Assembly (NCBI GenBank): GCA_046295655.1
Contig: JBKBMT010000055.1
Location: 1 to 17,068 of the forward strand
DNA length: 17,068 bases
Reading direction: 5' to 3'
From: JBKBMT01 sp046295655
GTDB taxonomy: Bacteria > Pseudomonadota > Alphaproteobacteria > Rhodobacterales > Rhodobacteraceae
Positions within the stretch are counted from its first letter, which is position 1. Every line of letters starts with the position of its first letter. Below, piece after piece: positions 7,555 to 15,197 of the stretch. Made by a program: the position numbers and the translations under genes. The notes below the pieces were generated by a model. It made no database searches and had not been told where the DNA came from. It worked only from the letters and a program-made list of their open reading frames with translations.

Positions 7555-9507
7555 ATGCCGGTGATCGCGCTTTACGAGTTCGACGATGACGACGACCGGC
7601 TGCGCGATACGGCCGAGGCGGCGGGCTCTCAGGACGGGCTGTATCTCAACGGGGCTTTCGCCGCGGGCGGGCAGTTGCAACTGGACGGCATCGCCGGTTT
7701 TGCCAAGCTTCTTCAGGACGATGCGTTCCAGCTTTCGCGCGGGACGCTGGAGATCGATTTCACCTGGTCGGGCGGCGCGGGCACGCTTCTGTCGCGCGAC
7801 GGCGCCGGTCTGAACGCCGGCGCCTTCCGGCTGGAGCTTGCGGCGGACGGTTCGGTCCGCGCAGTCCACGAGACGGCAACCGAAGCTGTCACGCTCGACA
7901 CCGGCGGCGGTTTCATCGCGCCCGGCGACCGGGTTTCGGTGTCCTACAGCTGGGACGCGGCGGGCGGCGGGCTGTTCGTCGTCACCAACCTCGAAACCGG
8001 CGCGCGGTCGGAAACGCCGGTGCCCGCCGGCCTGACGATGGACATGGGGCCGGACAACCCGGCCTGGTGGATCGGTGCCGGACGCGCCGATCCCCCGATC
8101 GAGCGCGGCGTGCAGGACACGGCGCATTTCCCGGGCACGGTGGACCGGTTCCAGATCTCCGACAGCGTCGACAACCTGCCGCCCGGTCCGATGGGCGACG
8201 GCATCGTGTCCGGCACGCCGGGTGACGATCTGATCGACCTTGCCTATGACGGCGACCCCGAAGGCGACCGGATCGACAACGAGGATGCGATCCTGCCGGG
8301 CCAGGCGCCGAACGACGACATCGTGATGGCCGGCGCGGGCAACGACACGGTGTTCGCCGGGCTTGGCAACGATCTGGTGTTCGGCGGGTCCGGCGACGAC
8401 GAACTGCACGGCGAGTCGGGGGACGACACGCTGCTGGGCGAGGCCGGCAACGATACCCTGTTCGGCGGCGAGGGCGACGACCTGCTGGAGGGGGGCGAGG
8501 GCGACGACCTGCTGGACGGCGGCGACGGAAACGACACCCTGTTCGGCGGCACCGGAAACGACACGCTGATTGCAGGCACCGGCAACAACCGCCTGTTCGG
8601 TGGGGCGGGCGACGATCGGCTGGTCGGCGGCCCGGACAACGACACCCTTTCGGGCGGCGACGGCAACGACACGATCTCGGGTGGCGGCGGGTCGAACCTG
8701 ATGTTCGGCGGCGCCGACCGCGACGTGTTCCTCGATGTCTCGCCGGGCGATTTCATCGACGGCGGCGAGGAGGGCGACGATTTCGACACGCTCGACCTGC
8801 GCGGCGCCGGTCCGCTGCGCGTCACCTTCGACGAGGACAACCCAGAGAACGGCATCGTCACGTTCCTCGATGCCGAACGCAACCCGGTGGGCACTGCCCG
8901 CTTCGTAAACATAGAGAATGTCGTGCCCTGTTTCACTCCCGGTACCCGCATCGCAACCCCCCGCGGCGAAGTGGCCGTCGAGGATCTGCGCCTTGGCGAC
9001 AAGGTCATCACCCGTGACAACGGCATCCAGGAAATCCGCTGGATCGGCCGGCGCGATCTCGATGCCGCCTTCTTCGCCTGCAACCCGCATCTGCGTCCCG
9101 TGCTGATCCGCAAGGGCAGCCTCGGCAACGACCTGCCCGAGCGCGACATGCTGGTCAGCCCCAACCATCGGATTCTGGTCGCCTCGGACCGGACCGCATT
9201 GTGGTTCGACGAACACGAGGTGCTGGTCGCGGCCAAGCATCTGGTGTCGTCCAGGGGCATCGCCCCGGTCCAGAGCGCCGGCACCGCCTATATCCATTTC
9301 ATGTTCGACCGGCACGAGGTGGTGCTGTCCGACGGCGCCTGGACCGAAAGCTTCCAGCCCGGCGACTGGACGCTTGGCGCCATGGGCAATGCGCAGCGCA
9401 ACGAGATCTTCGAGGTGTTCCCCGACCTGCGCGAACCGGCCGGATTGCGCGGCTATTCCGCCGCCCGCCGCACCCTGAAGAAGCACGAGGCGGCGCTGCT
9501 GCGCTGA
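7555..9507 (+). CDS. RTX nonapeptide-repeat protein with C-terminal Hint domain
   Basis: 650-residue protein in three parts. Residues 1 to about 205 look like a beta-rich LamG/concanavalin-type region beginning MPVIALYEFDDDDD. Residues 259-393 are 15 consecutive GGxGxDxLx-type nonapeptides, a calcium-binding parallel beta-roll. From Cys459 (VVPCFTPGTRIATPRGEVAVEDLRLGD) comes a Hint_2-type Hedgehog/intein domain with the conserved SPNHRILV block. Cys459 is the expected nucleophile for an N-S acyl shift that could cleave the chain or join the N-terminal part to something else. There is no intein C-terminal His-Asn junction, so splicing is not expected. No Sec signal peptide is present; type I secretion is likely, but no ABC/MFP genes lie in the window. 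The ATG at 7555 has GGAGG 11 bases upstream; an in-frame ATG at 7537 is a less supported alternative. Confidence 0.9.
   Translation: MPVIALYEFDDDDDRLRDTAEAAGSQDGLYLNGAFAAGGQLQLDGIAGFAKLLQDDAFQLSRGTLEIDFTWSGGAGTLLSRDGAGLNAGAFRLELAADGSVRAVHETATEAVTLDTGGGFIAPGDRVSVSYSWDAAGGGLFVVTNLETGARSETPVPAGLTMDMGPDNPAWWIGAGRADPPIERGVQDTAHFPGTVDRFQISDSVDNLPPGPMGDGIVSGTPGDDLIDLAYDGDPEGDRIDNEDAILPGQAPNDDIVMAGAGNDTVFAGLGNDLVFGGSGDDELHGESGDDTLLGEAGNDTLFGGEGDDLLEGGEGDDLLDGGDGNDTLFGGTGNDTLIAGTGNNRLFGGAGDDRLVGGPDNDTLSGGDGNDTISGGGGSNLMFGGADRDVFLDVSPGDFIDGGEEGDDFDTLDLRGAGPLRVTFDEDNPENGIVTFLDAERNPVGTARFVNIENVVPCFTPGTRIATPRGEVAVEDLRLGDKVITRDNGIQEIRWIGRRDLDAAFFACNPHLRPVLIRKGSLGNDLPERDMLVSPNHRILVASDRTALWFDEHEVLVAAKHLVSSRGIAPVQSAGTAYIHFMFDRHEVVLSDGAWTESFQPGDWTLGAMGNAQRNEIFEVFPDLREPAGLRGYSAARRTLKKHEAALLR
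8329..8733 (+). repeat. 27-bp-period coding repeat (15 RTX nonapeptides)
   Basis: Fifteen 27-bp units encode back-to-back nonapeptides such as AGAGNDTVF, GGSGDDELH, GEAGNDTLF, GGEGDDLLE and GGDGNDTLF, with no interruption. The later units are degenerate (GGPDNDTLS, GGGGSNLMF, GGADRDVFL), as usual at the edge of a beta-roll. Two nearly identical neighbours, GGEGDDLLE and GGEGDDLLD, suggest a recent unit duplication. A lone extra unit, GTPGDDLID, is found upstream of the block. Confidence 0.92.
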
Positions 9508-9514
9508 GGCACGG

Positions 9515-10123
9515 TCACTGTCCGGCCGATCTGGCCGCGCGCCAGGCGGCCCAGTCCTCGGGCGTGTCGAGGTCGGTCAGCGCATGGCGGCCCGGCAGGA
9601 GAACCGCGCGGATCCGGTCCGCGTGCCGACGCAGCACCGCCCGGGCACCTTCGTCGCCCGAGCACCGCGCGAGGTCCGGCCACAGGTCGCGCGGAAACAG
9701 CACCGGATGACCGGGCGTGCCGTCCTCGGCCGCGCCGCGCAGGATCGCCCTCGGATCCTCGGCTTGCGCTGTCAGAACCCGGGCAAGATCGTCGGCACCG
9801 ATCTCGGGCATGTCCGCCGGCAGGATCGCCAGCGCATCGGCGCCGGTTCCTTCTGCCGCTGCAACCCCGTGCCGGATCGAGGCGGCCATGCCTTCCGCGG
9901 CAGCCGCACCCAGTTCGACGATCCGCACCGCCAGTCCCGCGAGTGCGGCGGCACGGTCGCCTGCGGCCTCGCGCAGCGTGACGACCACCAGGGGCGTGAC
10001 CGCCAGTGCCGCCCGAGCCTGCCGTCGCAGCAGCGGCACGCCATCGACCGGTTCCAGCAGCTTGTCGCGCCCCCGCATCCGGCGCGCGCTGCCGGCGGCG
10101 GGGATGAGGATCGCGACGCTCAC
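9515..10123 (-). CDS. MobA/MocA-like nucleotidyltransferase (NTP_transf_3 family)
   Basis: 202-residue protein of the MobA-like NTP transferase fold, whose members attach CMP or GMP to molybdopterin or activate other small phosphorylated compounds. The N-terminal nucleotide loop IPAAGSARRMRGRDKLL (7-23) has the pattern of this family, with Lys21. LPADMPEI (101-108) carries the metal-binding Asp104. GTPGHPVLFPRDLW (135-148), GDEGARAVL and DLDTPEDW (184-191) resemble the MocA (molybdenum cofactor cytidylyltransferase) branch. It starts with GTG at 10123, and this codon overlaps the stop of the upstream dehydrogenase gene (GTGA), so the two are translationally coupled. No molybdoenzyme gene is visible nearby, so a Moco role is uncertain. 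It ends 7 bp from the convergent RTX gene. Confidence 0.85.
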   Translation of the reverse strand: MSVAILIPAAGSARRMRGRDKLLEPVDGVPLLRRQARAALAVTPLVVVTLREAAGDRAAALAGLAVRIVELGAAAAEGMAASIRHGVAAAEGTGADALAILPADMPEIGADDLARVLTAQAEDPRAILRGAAEDGTPGHPVLFPRDLWPDLARCSGDEGARAVLRRHADRIRAVLLPGRHALTDLDTPEDWAAWRAARSAGQ

Positions 10124-12540
10124 CCCCGCATCCGGCCGCCATCATCCCAGAGCGGGGCCAGATGCACCCGGGCGGGGCGGCGCTGGCCCAGGATCTCGAT
10201 CTCGCAATCGAGCCCGTCCCGCACCCGGTCGGCCGGCAGGAAGCCCTGCGCGACCGATTTCCCGGTCCAGTGGCTGAACCCGCCCGAGGTGCAGAAGCCC
10301 ACAACCGCGCCGTCCAGCCAGATCGGCTCCCACGCCACCACGTCGGCATCGGCGGCCTCGACGACGAAGGGCACCAGCCGGCGCTTCGGGCCGGCTGCCT
10401 TTTCCGCCAGCGCCGCCGCCTTGCCGATCCAGTCGGCATCCTTGTTCCAGCGGATGAAGCGGTCGAGCCCGGTCTCGGCCGGCGTGTAGTCGGGGCCGAA
10501 CTCGCGGCCCCAGCTGCCGAACCACTTGTCCAGCCGCAGGCTCATCATCGCGCGCATCCCGAACGGGCGGATCCCGAGGTCCCGTCCGGCCGACCACAGC
10601 ACATCCCACAGATGCCGCACCGACATGTGGTCGGTGAAGATCTCGAAACCCAGATCGCCGGTATAGCTGACGCGCTGGACGATGCAGTTGGCCATGCCGA
10701 CGGTCATCGGCCGCACATCCATGAACCGGAACGCCCCTGCCGACACATCCGCCCGCGTCACCCGCGACAGGAGTTCGCGCGCTTTCGGCCCGGCGATCTG
10801 GAAGCCCGACCGGGCGTCCGAGATGTTCTCGACCCGCACGCCGTCGTGCAGATGCTGCTGGAACCAGCGCAGGTGCCAGCCCTGCGCGCCATAGCTCGCG
10901 GTCAGCTGGAACTCGGTCTCCGACAGGCAGGAGACGGTGAAATCGCCGATGATCCGGCCAGAGGGGGCCAGCATCGGTGTCAGCGACAGCCGCCCCGGCT
11001 CGGGGATCCGGCCCGCCATGATACGGTCGAGCCAGGCCCGCGCCTTCGGTCCGGTGACACGATACTTGCCGAAGTTCTGCACCTCGTTGATGCCGACAGA
11101 TTCGCGGACCGCCAGAACCTCGGCCCTGGTCGCCTCCCAGGCGTTCGAGCGGCGGAAGGTCGGTGTCTCGTAACGCGGCTCGCCGGGCAGGGCATGGTAG
11201 TTCACCACCTCCAGACCGTATTGCTGCCCCCAGACCGCATTCATCTTGTCGAAGACATCGTACATCGGCGAGGTGCGGAAGGGCCGCGCGGCCGGGCGTT
11301 CCTCGTTCGGATAGCTGACCGAGAACCGCATCTGATAGTTTTCGATGACCTTGGGCACGGTATAGCCGGGGCTGGTCCAGGTGCCGAAGCGCGCCACGTC
11401 GAAGCCGCGCGGGTCGCGTTCCACCTCGCCCAGGATCATCCACTGCGCCAGCGCCAGGCCCATGCCGCCGCCCTGGCTGAAGCCGGCCATCACCGCGCAG
11501 GCGGCCCAGTAGTTGCGCAGGCCCGGAACCGGGCCGATCAGGGGGTTGCCGTCGGGGGCGAAGGTGAAGGGGCCATGGATCACCCGCTTGACCCCGGACC
11601 GTTCGAGGACGGGAAAACGGCGGTAGGCGAAGTTCACCGAATCCTCGATCTTGTCCCACTGCTCGTTCAGAAGCTCGTGGCCGAAGTCCCAGGGCGTGCC
11701 GTCCACCGACCAGGGCTCGCAGGGCTTCTCGTAGAAGCCGATGCACAGGCCCCGGCCCTCCTGACGCAGATAGCTTTCGCCGCCCGGGTCCATCACATGG
11801 GGAAATTCCCGGCCCTGCTTCAGGAAGTCCATGATCTCGGGGATGTCGTCGGTGACCAGATACTGATGTGCCATCGGCAGGAGCGGCAGATAGACGCCGG
11901 CCATCGCCCCCACCTCGCGCGCCCACAATCCGGCGGCATTGACGAGGTGCTCGCAGGTGACGGTGCCCTTTTCGGTGACGACCTCCCAGCCCTCGGCGGT
12001 CGGGCGCGTCTCCAGCACCCGGTTGTGGAGCACGATCTCGGCCCCGCCCATCCGCGCCGCCTTCGCGTAGGCATGGGTCGTGCCCGACGGGTCGAGATGC
12101 CCGTCCAGCGGATCCCATAGCGCGCCGATGATCCCGTCGAGGTTCACCATGCCGTCGGTGAGGCGGGAAATCTCCTCGGGTCCGATGATCTCGGTATCGA
12201 GCCCCATGTAGCGGTGCTTGGCGCGTTCGGCCTTGAGCATTTCGAACCGCGCCTGATTGTCGGCGAGCGTGATGCCGCCGACATGGTGCAGCCCGCAGGA
12301 CAAGCCGGTGATCTGTTCGAGTTCGCGGTAGAGCCGGATGGTATAGCCCTGAAGCGCGGCCATGTTGGTGTCGCCGTTCAGGGTGTGGAACCCGCCTGCG
12401 GCGTGCCAGGTGGATCCCGAGGTCAGGTCGGACCGCTCGATCAGCATGACGTCCGACCATCCGAGCCTCGTCAGGTGATAAAGCACCGAACAGCCGACGA
12501 CGCCGCCGCCGATGACCACGACACGCGCATGGGACTTCAT
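10120..12540 (-). CDS. dimethylglycine/sarcosine dehydrogenase-like FAD and folate enzyme (DAO-GcvT fusion)
   Basis: 806-residue flavoprotein fused to an aminomethyltransferase-like module, co-linear with mammalian dimethylglycine dehydrogenase. Such enzymes oxidatively demethylate N-methylglycines and pass the carbon to tetrahydrofolate. Residues 6 to about 370 form the D-amino-acid-oxidase-type domain, with GGGVVG (11-16) and SGSTWHAAG, whose His46 aligns with the His that binds FAD covalently in the family. A middle domain follows to about 430. Then come the GcvT domain (SGRIIGDFTVS, with Asp533 as the likely folate-side residue) and a C-terminal barrel including TSGGFSHWTGKSVA. The ATG at 12540 has GGGAG about 7 bases upstream. 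It lies 88 bp after the TetR gene on the same strand and overlaps the next gene by 4 bases. The family has many paralogues in Rhodobacteraceae, so the exact substrate (dimethylglycine, sarcosine or another methylated amine) is not settled. Confidence 0.92.
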   Translation of the reverse strand: MKSHARVVVIGGGVVGCSVLYHLTRLGWSDVMLIERSDLTSGSTWHAAGGFHTLNGDTNMAALQGYTIRLYRELEQITGLSCGLHHVGGITLADNQARFEMLKAERAKHRYMGLDTEIIGPEEISRLTDGMVNLDGIIGALWDPLDGHLDPSGTTHAYAKAARMGGAEIVLHNRVLETRPTAEGWEVVTEKGTVTCEHLVNAAGLWAREVGAMAGVYLPLLPMAHQYLVTDDIPEIMDFLKQGREFPHVMDPGGESYLRQEGRGLCIGFYEKPCEPWSVDGTPWDFGHELLNEQWDKIEDSVNFAYRRFPVLERSGVKRVIHGPFTFAPDGNPLIGPVPGLRNYWAACAVMAGFSQGGGMGLALAQWMILGEVERDPRGFDVARFGTWTSPGYTVPKVIENYQMRFSVSYPNEERPAARPFRTSPMYDVFDKMNAVWGQQYGLEVVNYHALPGEPRYETPTFRRSNAWEATRAEVLAVRESVGINEVQNFGKYRVTGPKARAWLDRIMAGRIPEPGRLSLTPMLAPSGRIIGDFTVSCLSETEFQLTASYGAQGWHLRWFQQHLHDGVRVENISDARSGFQIAGPKARELLSRVTRADVSAGAFRFMDVRPMTVGMANCIVQRVSYTGDLGFEIFTDHMSVRHLWDVLWSAGRDLGIRPFGMRAMMSLRLDKWFGSWGREFGPDYTPAETGLDRFIRWNKDADWIGKAAALAEKAAGPKRRLVPFVVEAADADVVAWEPIWLDGAVVGFCTSGGFSHWTGKSVAQGFLPADRVRDGLDCEIEILGQRRPARVHLAPLWDDGGRMRG

Positions 12541-12561
12541 CGCATTCTCCCTTCAGAACGC

Positions 12562-12619
12562 CGCAAGCCTTGCGAGGCACCACAGGCGGGGCATTGCCGG
12601 TCGCGACAGGAAATGTCGC
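12562..12619. promoter_or_regulatory. two inverted repeats between the TetR and dehydrogenase genes
   Basis: The 88-bp gap holds GCGACA (12603-12608) / TGTCGC (12614-12619) with the 5-base spacer GGAAA, and CGCAAG (12562-12567) / CTTGCG (12569-12574) around a single base. Reading toward the dehydrogenase, the first lies shortly after the TetR stop codon and the second about 22 bases before the dehydrogenase start. They may be regulator sites or leader hairpins; no promoter boxes were recognised with them. Confidence 0.4.
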
Positions 12620-12628
12620 AAAGCGTCC

Positions 12629-13252
12629 TCAGCCAGCGGGGGAATAGGCCAGCCGGACGAAATCGCGGAACAGCAGCACCTGCCGCGGCAGCACCGGCGG
12701 CTCTCCCGTCACCTTGGACAGGATGATCCCGCCCTCGCAGACCGCGGTCATCATGTCGCCCATCGCCTCGGGGTCCAGCGGCAGGCGCGGCGGATAGGCG
12801 GCCTCGATCTCGCGGAACATCGCGCCGAACCGCTGCCGCCAGCCCAGCACGGCCTGGCGGTTGATCTCGCGCACGTCGCGGTCGAACACGCGTTCCTGAT
12901 AGCAGGTCGTGGCGACCAGACATCCGGGATGCCCGCCGGGGATGTCGGCCAGCAGTTCGGCCAGCAGCTTCAGTCCCACCAGCATCGCCTGAAGCGGATC
13001 GTCGGTCAGGTCGCGGGCACGGCCGAAGAGGTCGTCGAAGATCCGGTTCTCGTCCTCGATGTAGCGCTCGATCAGCGCCCGGGCCAGCGCGTTCTTGTCC
13101 GGGAAGTGATAGAAGAACCCTCCGCGCGTGATCTCGACCGCCGCCGCAAGCTCGTCGATCGAGGTGCCCTCGAAACCTTTCGACAGCACCGCATCCTGCG
13201 CGGCGTCGAGGATCCGCTGCCGCGTGGACGTGCCGCGCAGATTGCCCGTCAT
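12629..13252 (-). CDS. TetR-family transcriptional regulator
   Basis: 207-residue DNA-binding repressor-type protein. The N-terminal helix-turn-helix domain runs from about 10 to 55 (RQRILDAAQDAVLSKGFEGTSIDELAAAVEITRGGFFYHFPDKNAL), the standard TetR pattern with the FYHF recognition end. The C-terminal ligand domain contains GGHPGCLVATTCYQERVF, with Cys111 and Cys117, and a third Cys at 172; cysteines at such sites can sense electrophiles in some relatives, but that is only a possibility here. The ATG at 13252 follows GAGGGGGG. It is divergent from the methyltransferase gene at 13442 and upstream of, and parallel to, the dehydrogenase gene, so it is the obvious local regulator of both arms. 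A 19-bp inverted repeat 12 bp before its start is a candidate self-operator. Confidence 0.94.
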   Translation of the reverse strand: MTGNLRGTSTRQRILDAAQDAVLSKGFEGTSIDELAAAVEITRGGFFYHFPDKNALARALIERYIEDENRIFDDLFGRARDLTDDPLQAMLVGLKLLAELLADIPGGHPGCLVATTCYQERVFDRDVREINRQAVLGWRQRFGAMFREIEAAYPPRLPLDPEAMGDMMTAVCEGGIILSKVTGEPPVLPRQVLLFRDFVRLAYSPAG

Positions 13253-13264
13253 TGCGCCCCCCTC

Positions 13265-13283
13265 TCTGCACTTCGGGTGCAGA
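13265..13283. promoter_or_regulatory. candidate TetR operator
   Basis: TCTGCAC (13265-13271) and GTGCAGA (13277-13283) are perfect inverted arms around a 5-bp spacer, a 19-bp dyad typical in size for TetR-family operators. It lies 12 bp upstream of the TetR start codon, in the 189-bp region shared with the divergent methyltransferase gene. In RNA it could also form a 7-bp hairpin in the TetR leader. The link to the adjacent regulator is inferred from position. Confidence 0.5.
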
Positions 13284-13441
13284 TTTGTGGCCCCGTTCGC
13301 GGCCGCGTCCCCAGCCCCTGCCGGAAACCTGTCGCCTTTCAGACACTTGGCGCCACGCTGCGACTGGACCGCAGGTGAAATGGACGGAAGCCACCGCGGC
13401 GCGGAAAAAGTGTCCCGAAAACCTGATGATGGAGGACCGAC

Positions 13442-14398
13442 ATGACCATGGCAAGGGAAGCGGCGCTGGCGCGCTTCGGCGGCGGGCTTTGGCTGACCGA
13501 GGGCGGGCTTGAGACCGAACTCGTGTTCCACGACGGAATCGATCTGCCGTTCTTTGCGGCCTTCACCATGCTCGAGACCGCCGAAGGCCGCAGCCGCCTA
13601 GAACGGTTCTATTCCGGGCTGCTCGATCTGGCGGAGCGGCTTGGGGTCGGGTTCGTCATGGACAGCCATACCTGGCGGGGCAGCGAGGGCTGGGGTGCCC
13701 GGATGGGCCTGTCCGCCGCCAGCGTTGCCGCAATCAACGCCGAGTCGGTGGCCTTCCTGAAGAATATCCGTGCCGGTCGCGGGGCGCAGGCTGCGCGGAT
13801 CGCGGTCAACGGTGTGATCGGTCCGGCCGGCGATGCCTATGCGCCGGACCGCTACATGACGGTGGCCGAGGCGCGGTCCTATCACGGTCCGCAGGTCGCG
13901 GCGCTGGCCGCCGCTGGCGTCGATCTGGCCACGGTGATGACCATGACCCATGTCGAGGAGGCGATCGGTGTCGGCGTCGCCGCGCGCGAGGCAGGTCTGC
14001 CCTTCGTCTGTTCCTTCACGGTCGAGACCGACGGCAACCTGCCCTCGGGCATGGCGCTGCAGGAAGCGCTGGCGCGGGTGGACGACGCGACCGACGGATG
14101 GCCGCTGTGGTTCGGCATCAACTGCGCCCATCCCGATCACTTCCGCGCCCGGCTTTCGGGATCCTGGGTCGGACGGATCGGCATGCTTCGCGCCAATGCC
14201 TCGCGCAAGAGCCACGCCGAACTTGAGGCCTCCGAGACGCTTGACGCGGGCGATCCCGAGGAACTCGGGCGCGACTATGCGGCGTTGCTCTCGCTCCTGC
14301 CGGGGCTTCGGGTGATCGGCGGCTGCTGCGGCACCGACCTGCGCCATGTCGCGGCAGTGGGACACGCCTGCTGTGACCGCTGGCGGGGCGCGGCATGA
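13442..14398 (+). CDS. homocysteine S-methyltransferase-family protein
   Basis: 318-residue TIM-barrel methyltransferase of the zinc-dependent Hcy-binding family, whose members move a methyl group from a small donor (S-methylmethionine, betaine or other) to a thiol such as homocysteine. The zinc ligands are in place: Cys228 in FGINCAHP and the Cys295-Cys296 pair in VIGGCCGT. The first strand reads TEGGLETELVFHDGIDLPFFAAF (19-41), a subgroup distinct from the more usual DGGMGTEL form, so the donor cannot be named. The ATG at 13442 has an excellent GGAGG 6 bases upstream. It is divergent from the TetR gene, and its stop overlaps the start of the acetyltransferase gene (ATGA), so the two are coupled. 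A methionine-forming or methyl-disposal role is likely, but the true acceptor is unproven. Confidence 0.92.
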   Translation: MTMAREAALARFGGGLWLTEGGLETELVFHDGIDLPFFAAFTMLETAEGRSRLERFYSGLLDLAERLGVGFVMDSHTWRGSEGWGARMGLSAASVAAINAESVAFLKNIRAGRGAQAARIAVNGVIGPAGDAYAPDRYMTVAEARSYHGPQVAALAAAGVDLATVMTMTHVEEAIGVGVAAREAGLPFVCSFTVETDGNLPSGMALQEALARVDDATDGWPLWFGINCAHPDHFRARLSGSWVGRIGMLRANASRKSHAELEASETLDAGDPEELGRDYAALLSLLPGLRVIGGCCGTDLRHVAAVGHACCDRWRGAA

Positions 14399-15180
14399 CC
14401 GCGGCGGGGATCGAACAGGCGGCGCTTCAAAGCCTGCATGGCGCGGCGGACGCCGGTCTGCGGAAACGTCTGGGTGTCGAATGGCGGGCGATCGGCGCAG
14501 GTGCTGCCTCGATCGCGGCGGGGCTGCCGGCCTCGGCGATCGTCGTGAACCGGGCGCTGGGCCTGACCGATGCGGGCGCCGCCGAGGCGATGGCGGCGTA
14601 TCGCGAGGCGGGGGTCGCGCGCTTCTTCCTCAACGGCGACCACCCCGGGCTGACCGGCCTCCTGCCCGCGCGCCCATGGGCGAAGTTCCTGCGCGGGCGC
14701 GAGGCACCGGTCCCCGACCTCCCGGCGCCCCTGCCGCTGCGCCCGCTCGGCCCCGACGACGGACCGGCCTTCGGTGTGCTGGTGGCGGCGGCCTTCGATC
14801 TCGGCGAGGTTGCGGTCCCATGGCTTGCGCGGTTGCCGGCCATGTCCGGCTGGCGGCTGTTCGGGGCATTCGACGGCGCGGTCCTGGCGGGCGTGGGCGG
14901 ACTGTTCGTCCGGGGCCGGACCGGTTGGACCGACTGGGGCGCGACCAGGCCCGACTATCGCGGGCGCGGGGTGCAGCTTTCCCTGCTGGCCCATCGCGTC
15001 CGGGCGGCCCTGTCGCTCGGACTTGCCCGGATCGAGACCTGCACCGGCTGCGCGGTTCCCGGCGAGCCGCAGCATTCCTACGCGAACATCCTGCGCTGCG
15101 GCTTTGCCGAGACCGGGATACGACCGAACTGGGCGCCACCGCGTGCCGCCCCCCTTGCAAACCGGGCGGCAGTCGCGTAA
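14395..15180 (+). CDS. GNAT-family N-acetyltransferase
   Basis: 261-residue protein with a GCN5-related acetyltransferase domain in its C-terminal half (about 115-245). The acetyl-CoA pyrophosphate loop is RGRGVQ (189-194), in GATRPDYRGRGVQLSLLAHRV. PQHSYANILRCGFAETG (225-241) is the usual last motif of the fold. The N-terminal part (1-110) is alanine-rich and may be a degenerate second GNAT-like half. The start ATG overlaps the stop of the methyltransferase gene by 4 bases, so the two products are probably made together. The substrate is unknown; an amino acid or amine handled by the upstream methyltransferase is a reasonable guess. It ends 115 bp before rpsB. Confidence 0.88.
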   Translation: MTAAGIEQAALQSLHGAADAGLRKRLGVEWRAIGAGAASIAAGLPASAIVVNRALGLTDAGAAEAMAAYREAGVARFFLNGDHPGLTGLLPARPWAKFLRGREAPVPDLPAPLPLRPLGPDDGPAFGVLVAAAFDLGEVAVPWLARLPAMSGWRLFGAFDGAVLAGVGGLFVRGRTGWTDWGATRPDYRGRGVQLSLLAHRVRAALSLGLARIETCTGCAVPGEPQHSYANILRCGFAETGIRPNWAPPRAAPLANRAAVA

Positions 15181-15197
15181 GGGCGCGGCACTTCACA

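Noticed and set aside
8329..8733. Tandem 27-bp repeats as a CRISPR-like or satellite array
   Set aside because: The period keeps the reading frame and encodes RTX nonapeptides, and there are no unique spacers.
7225..9486. Long minus-strand open frame opposite the RTX gene with repeated VVA-type motifs
   Set aside because: Its periodic sequence is just the antisense reading of the RTX nonapeptide repeats; it has no independent start signal or family motif.
13442..14398. Naming this gene as a betaine-homocysteine methyltransferase
   Set aside because: The superfamily is clear from the zinc cysteines, but the N-terminal strand belongs to a different-looking subgroup, so the methyl donor cannot be assigned.
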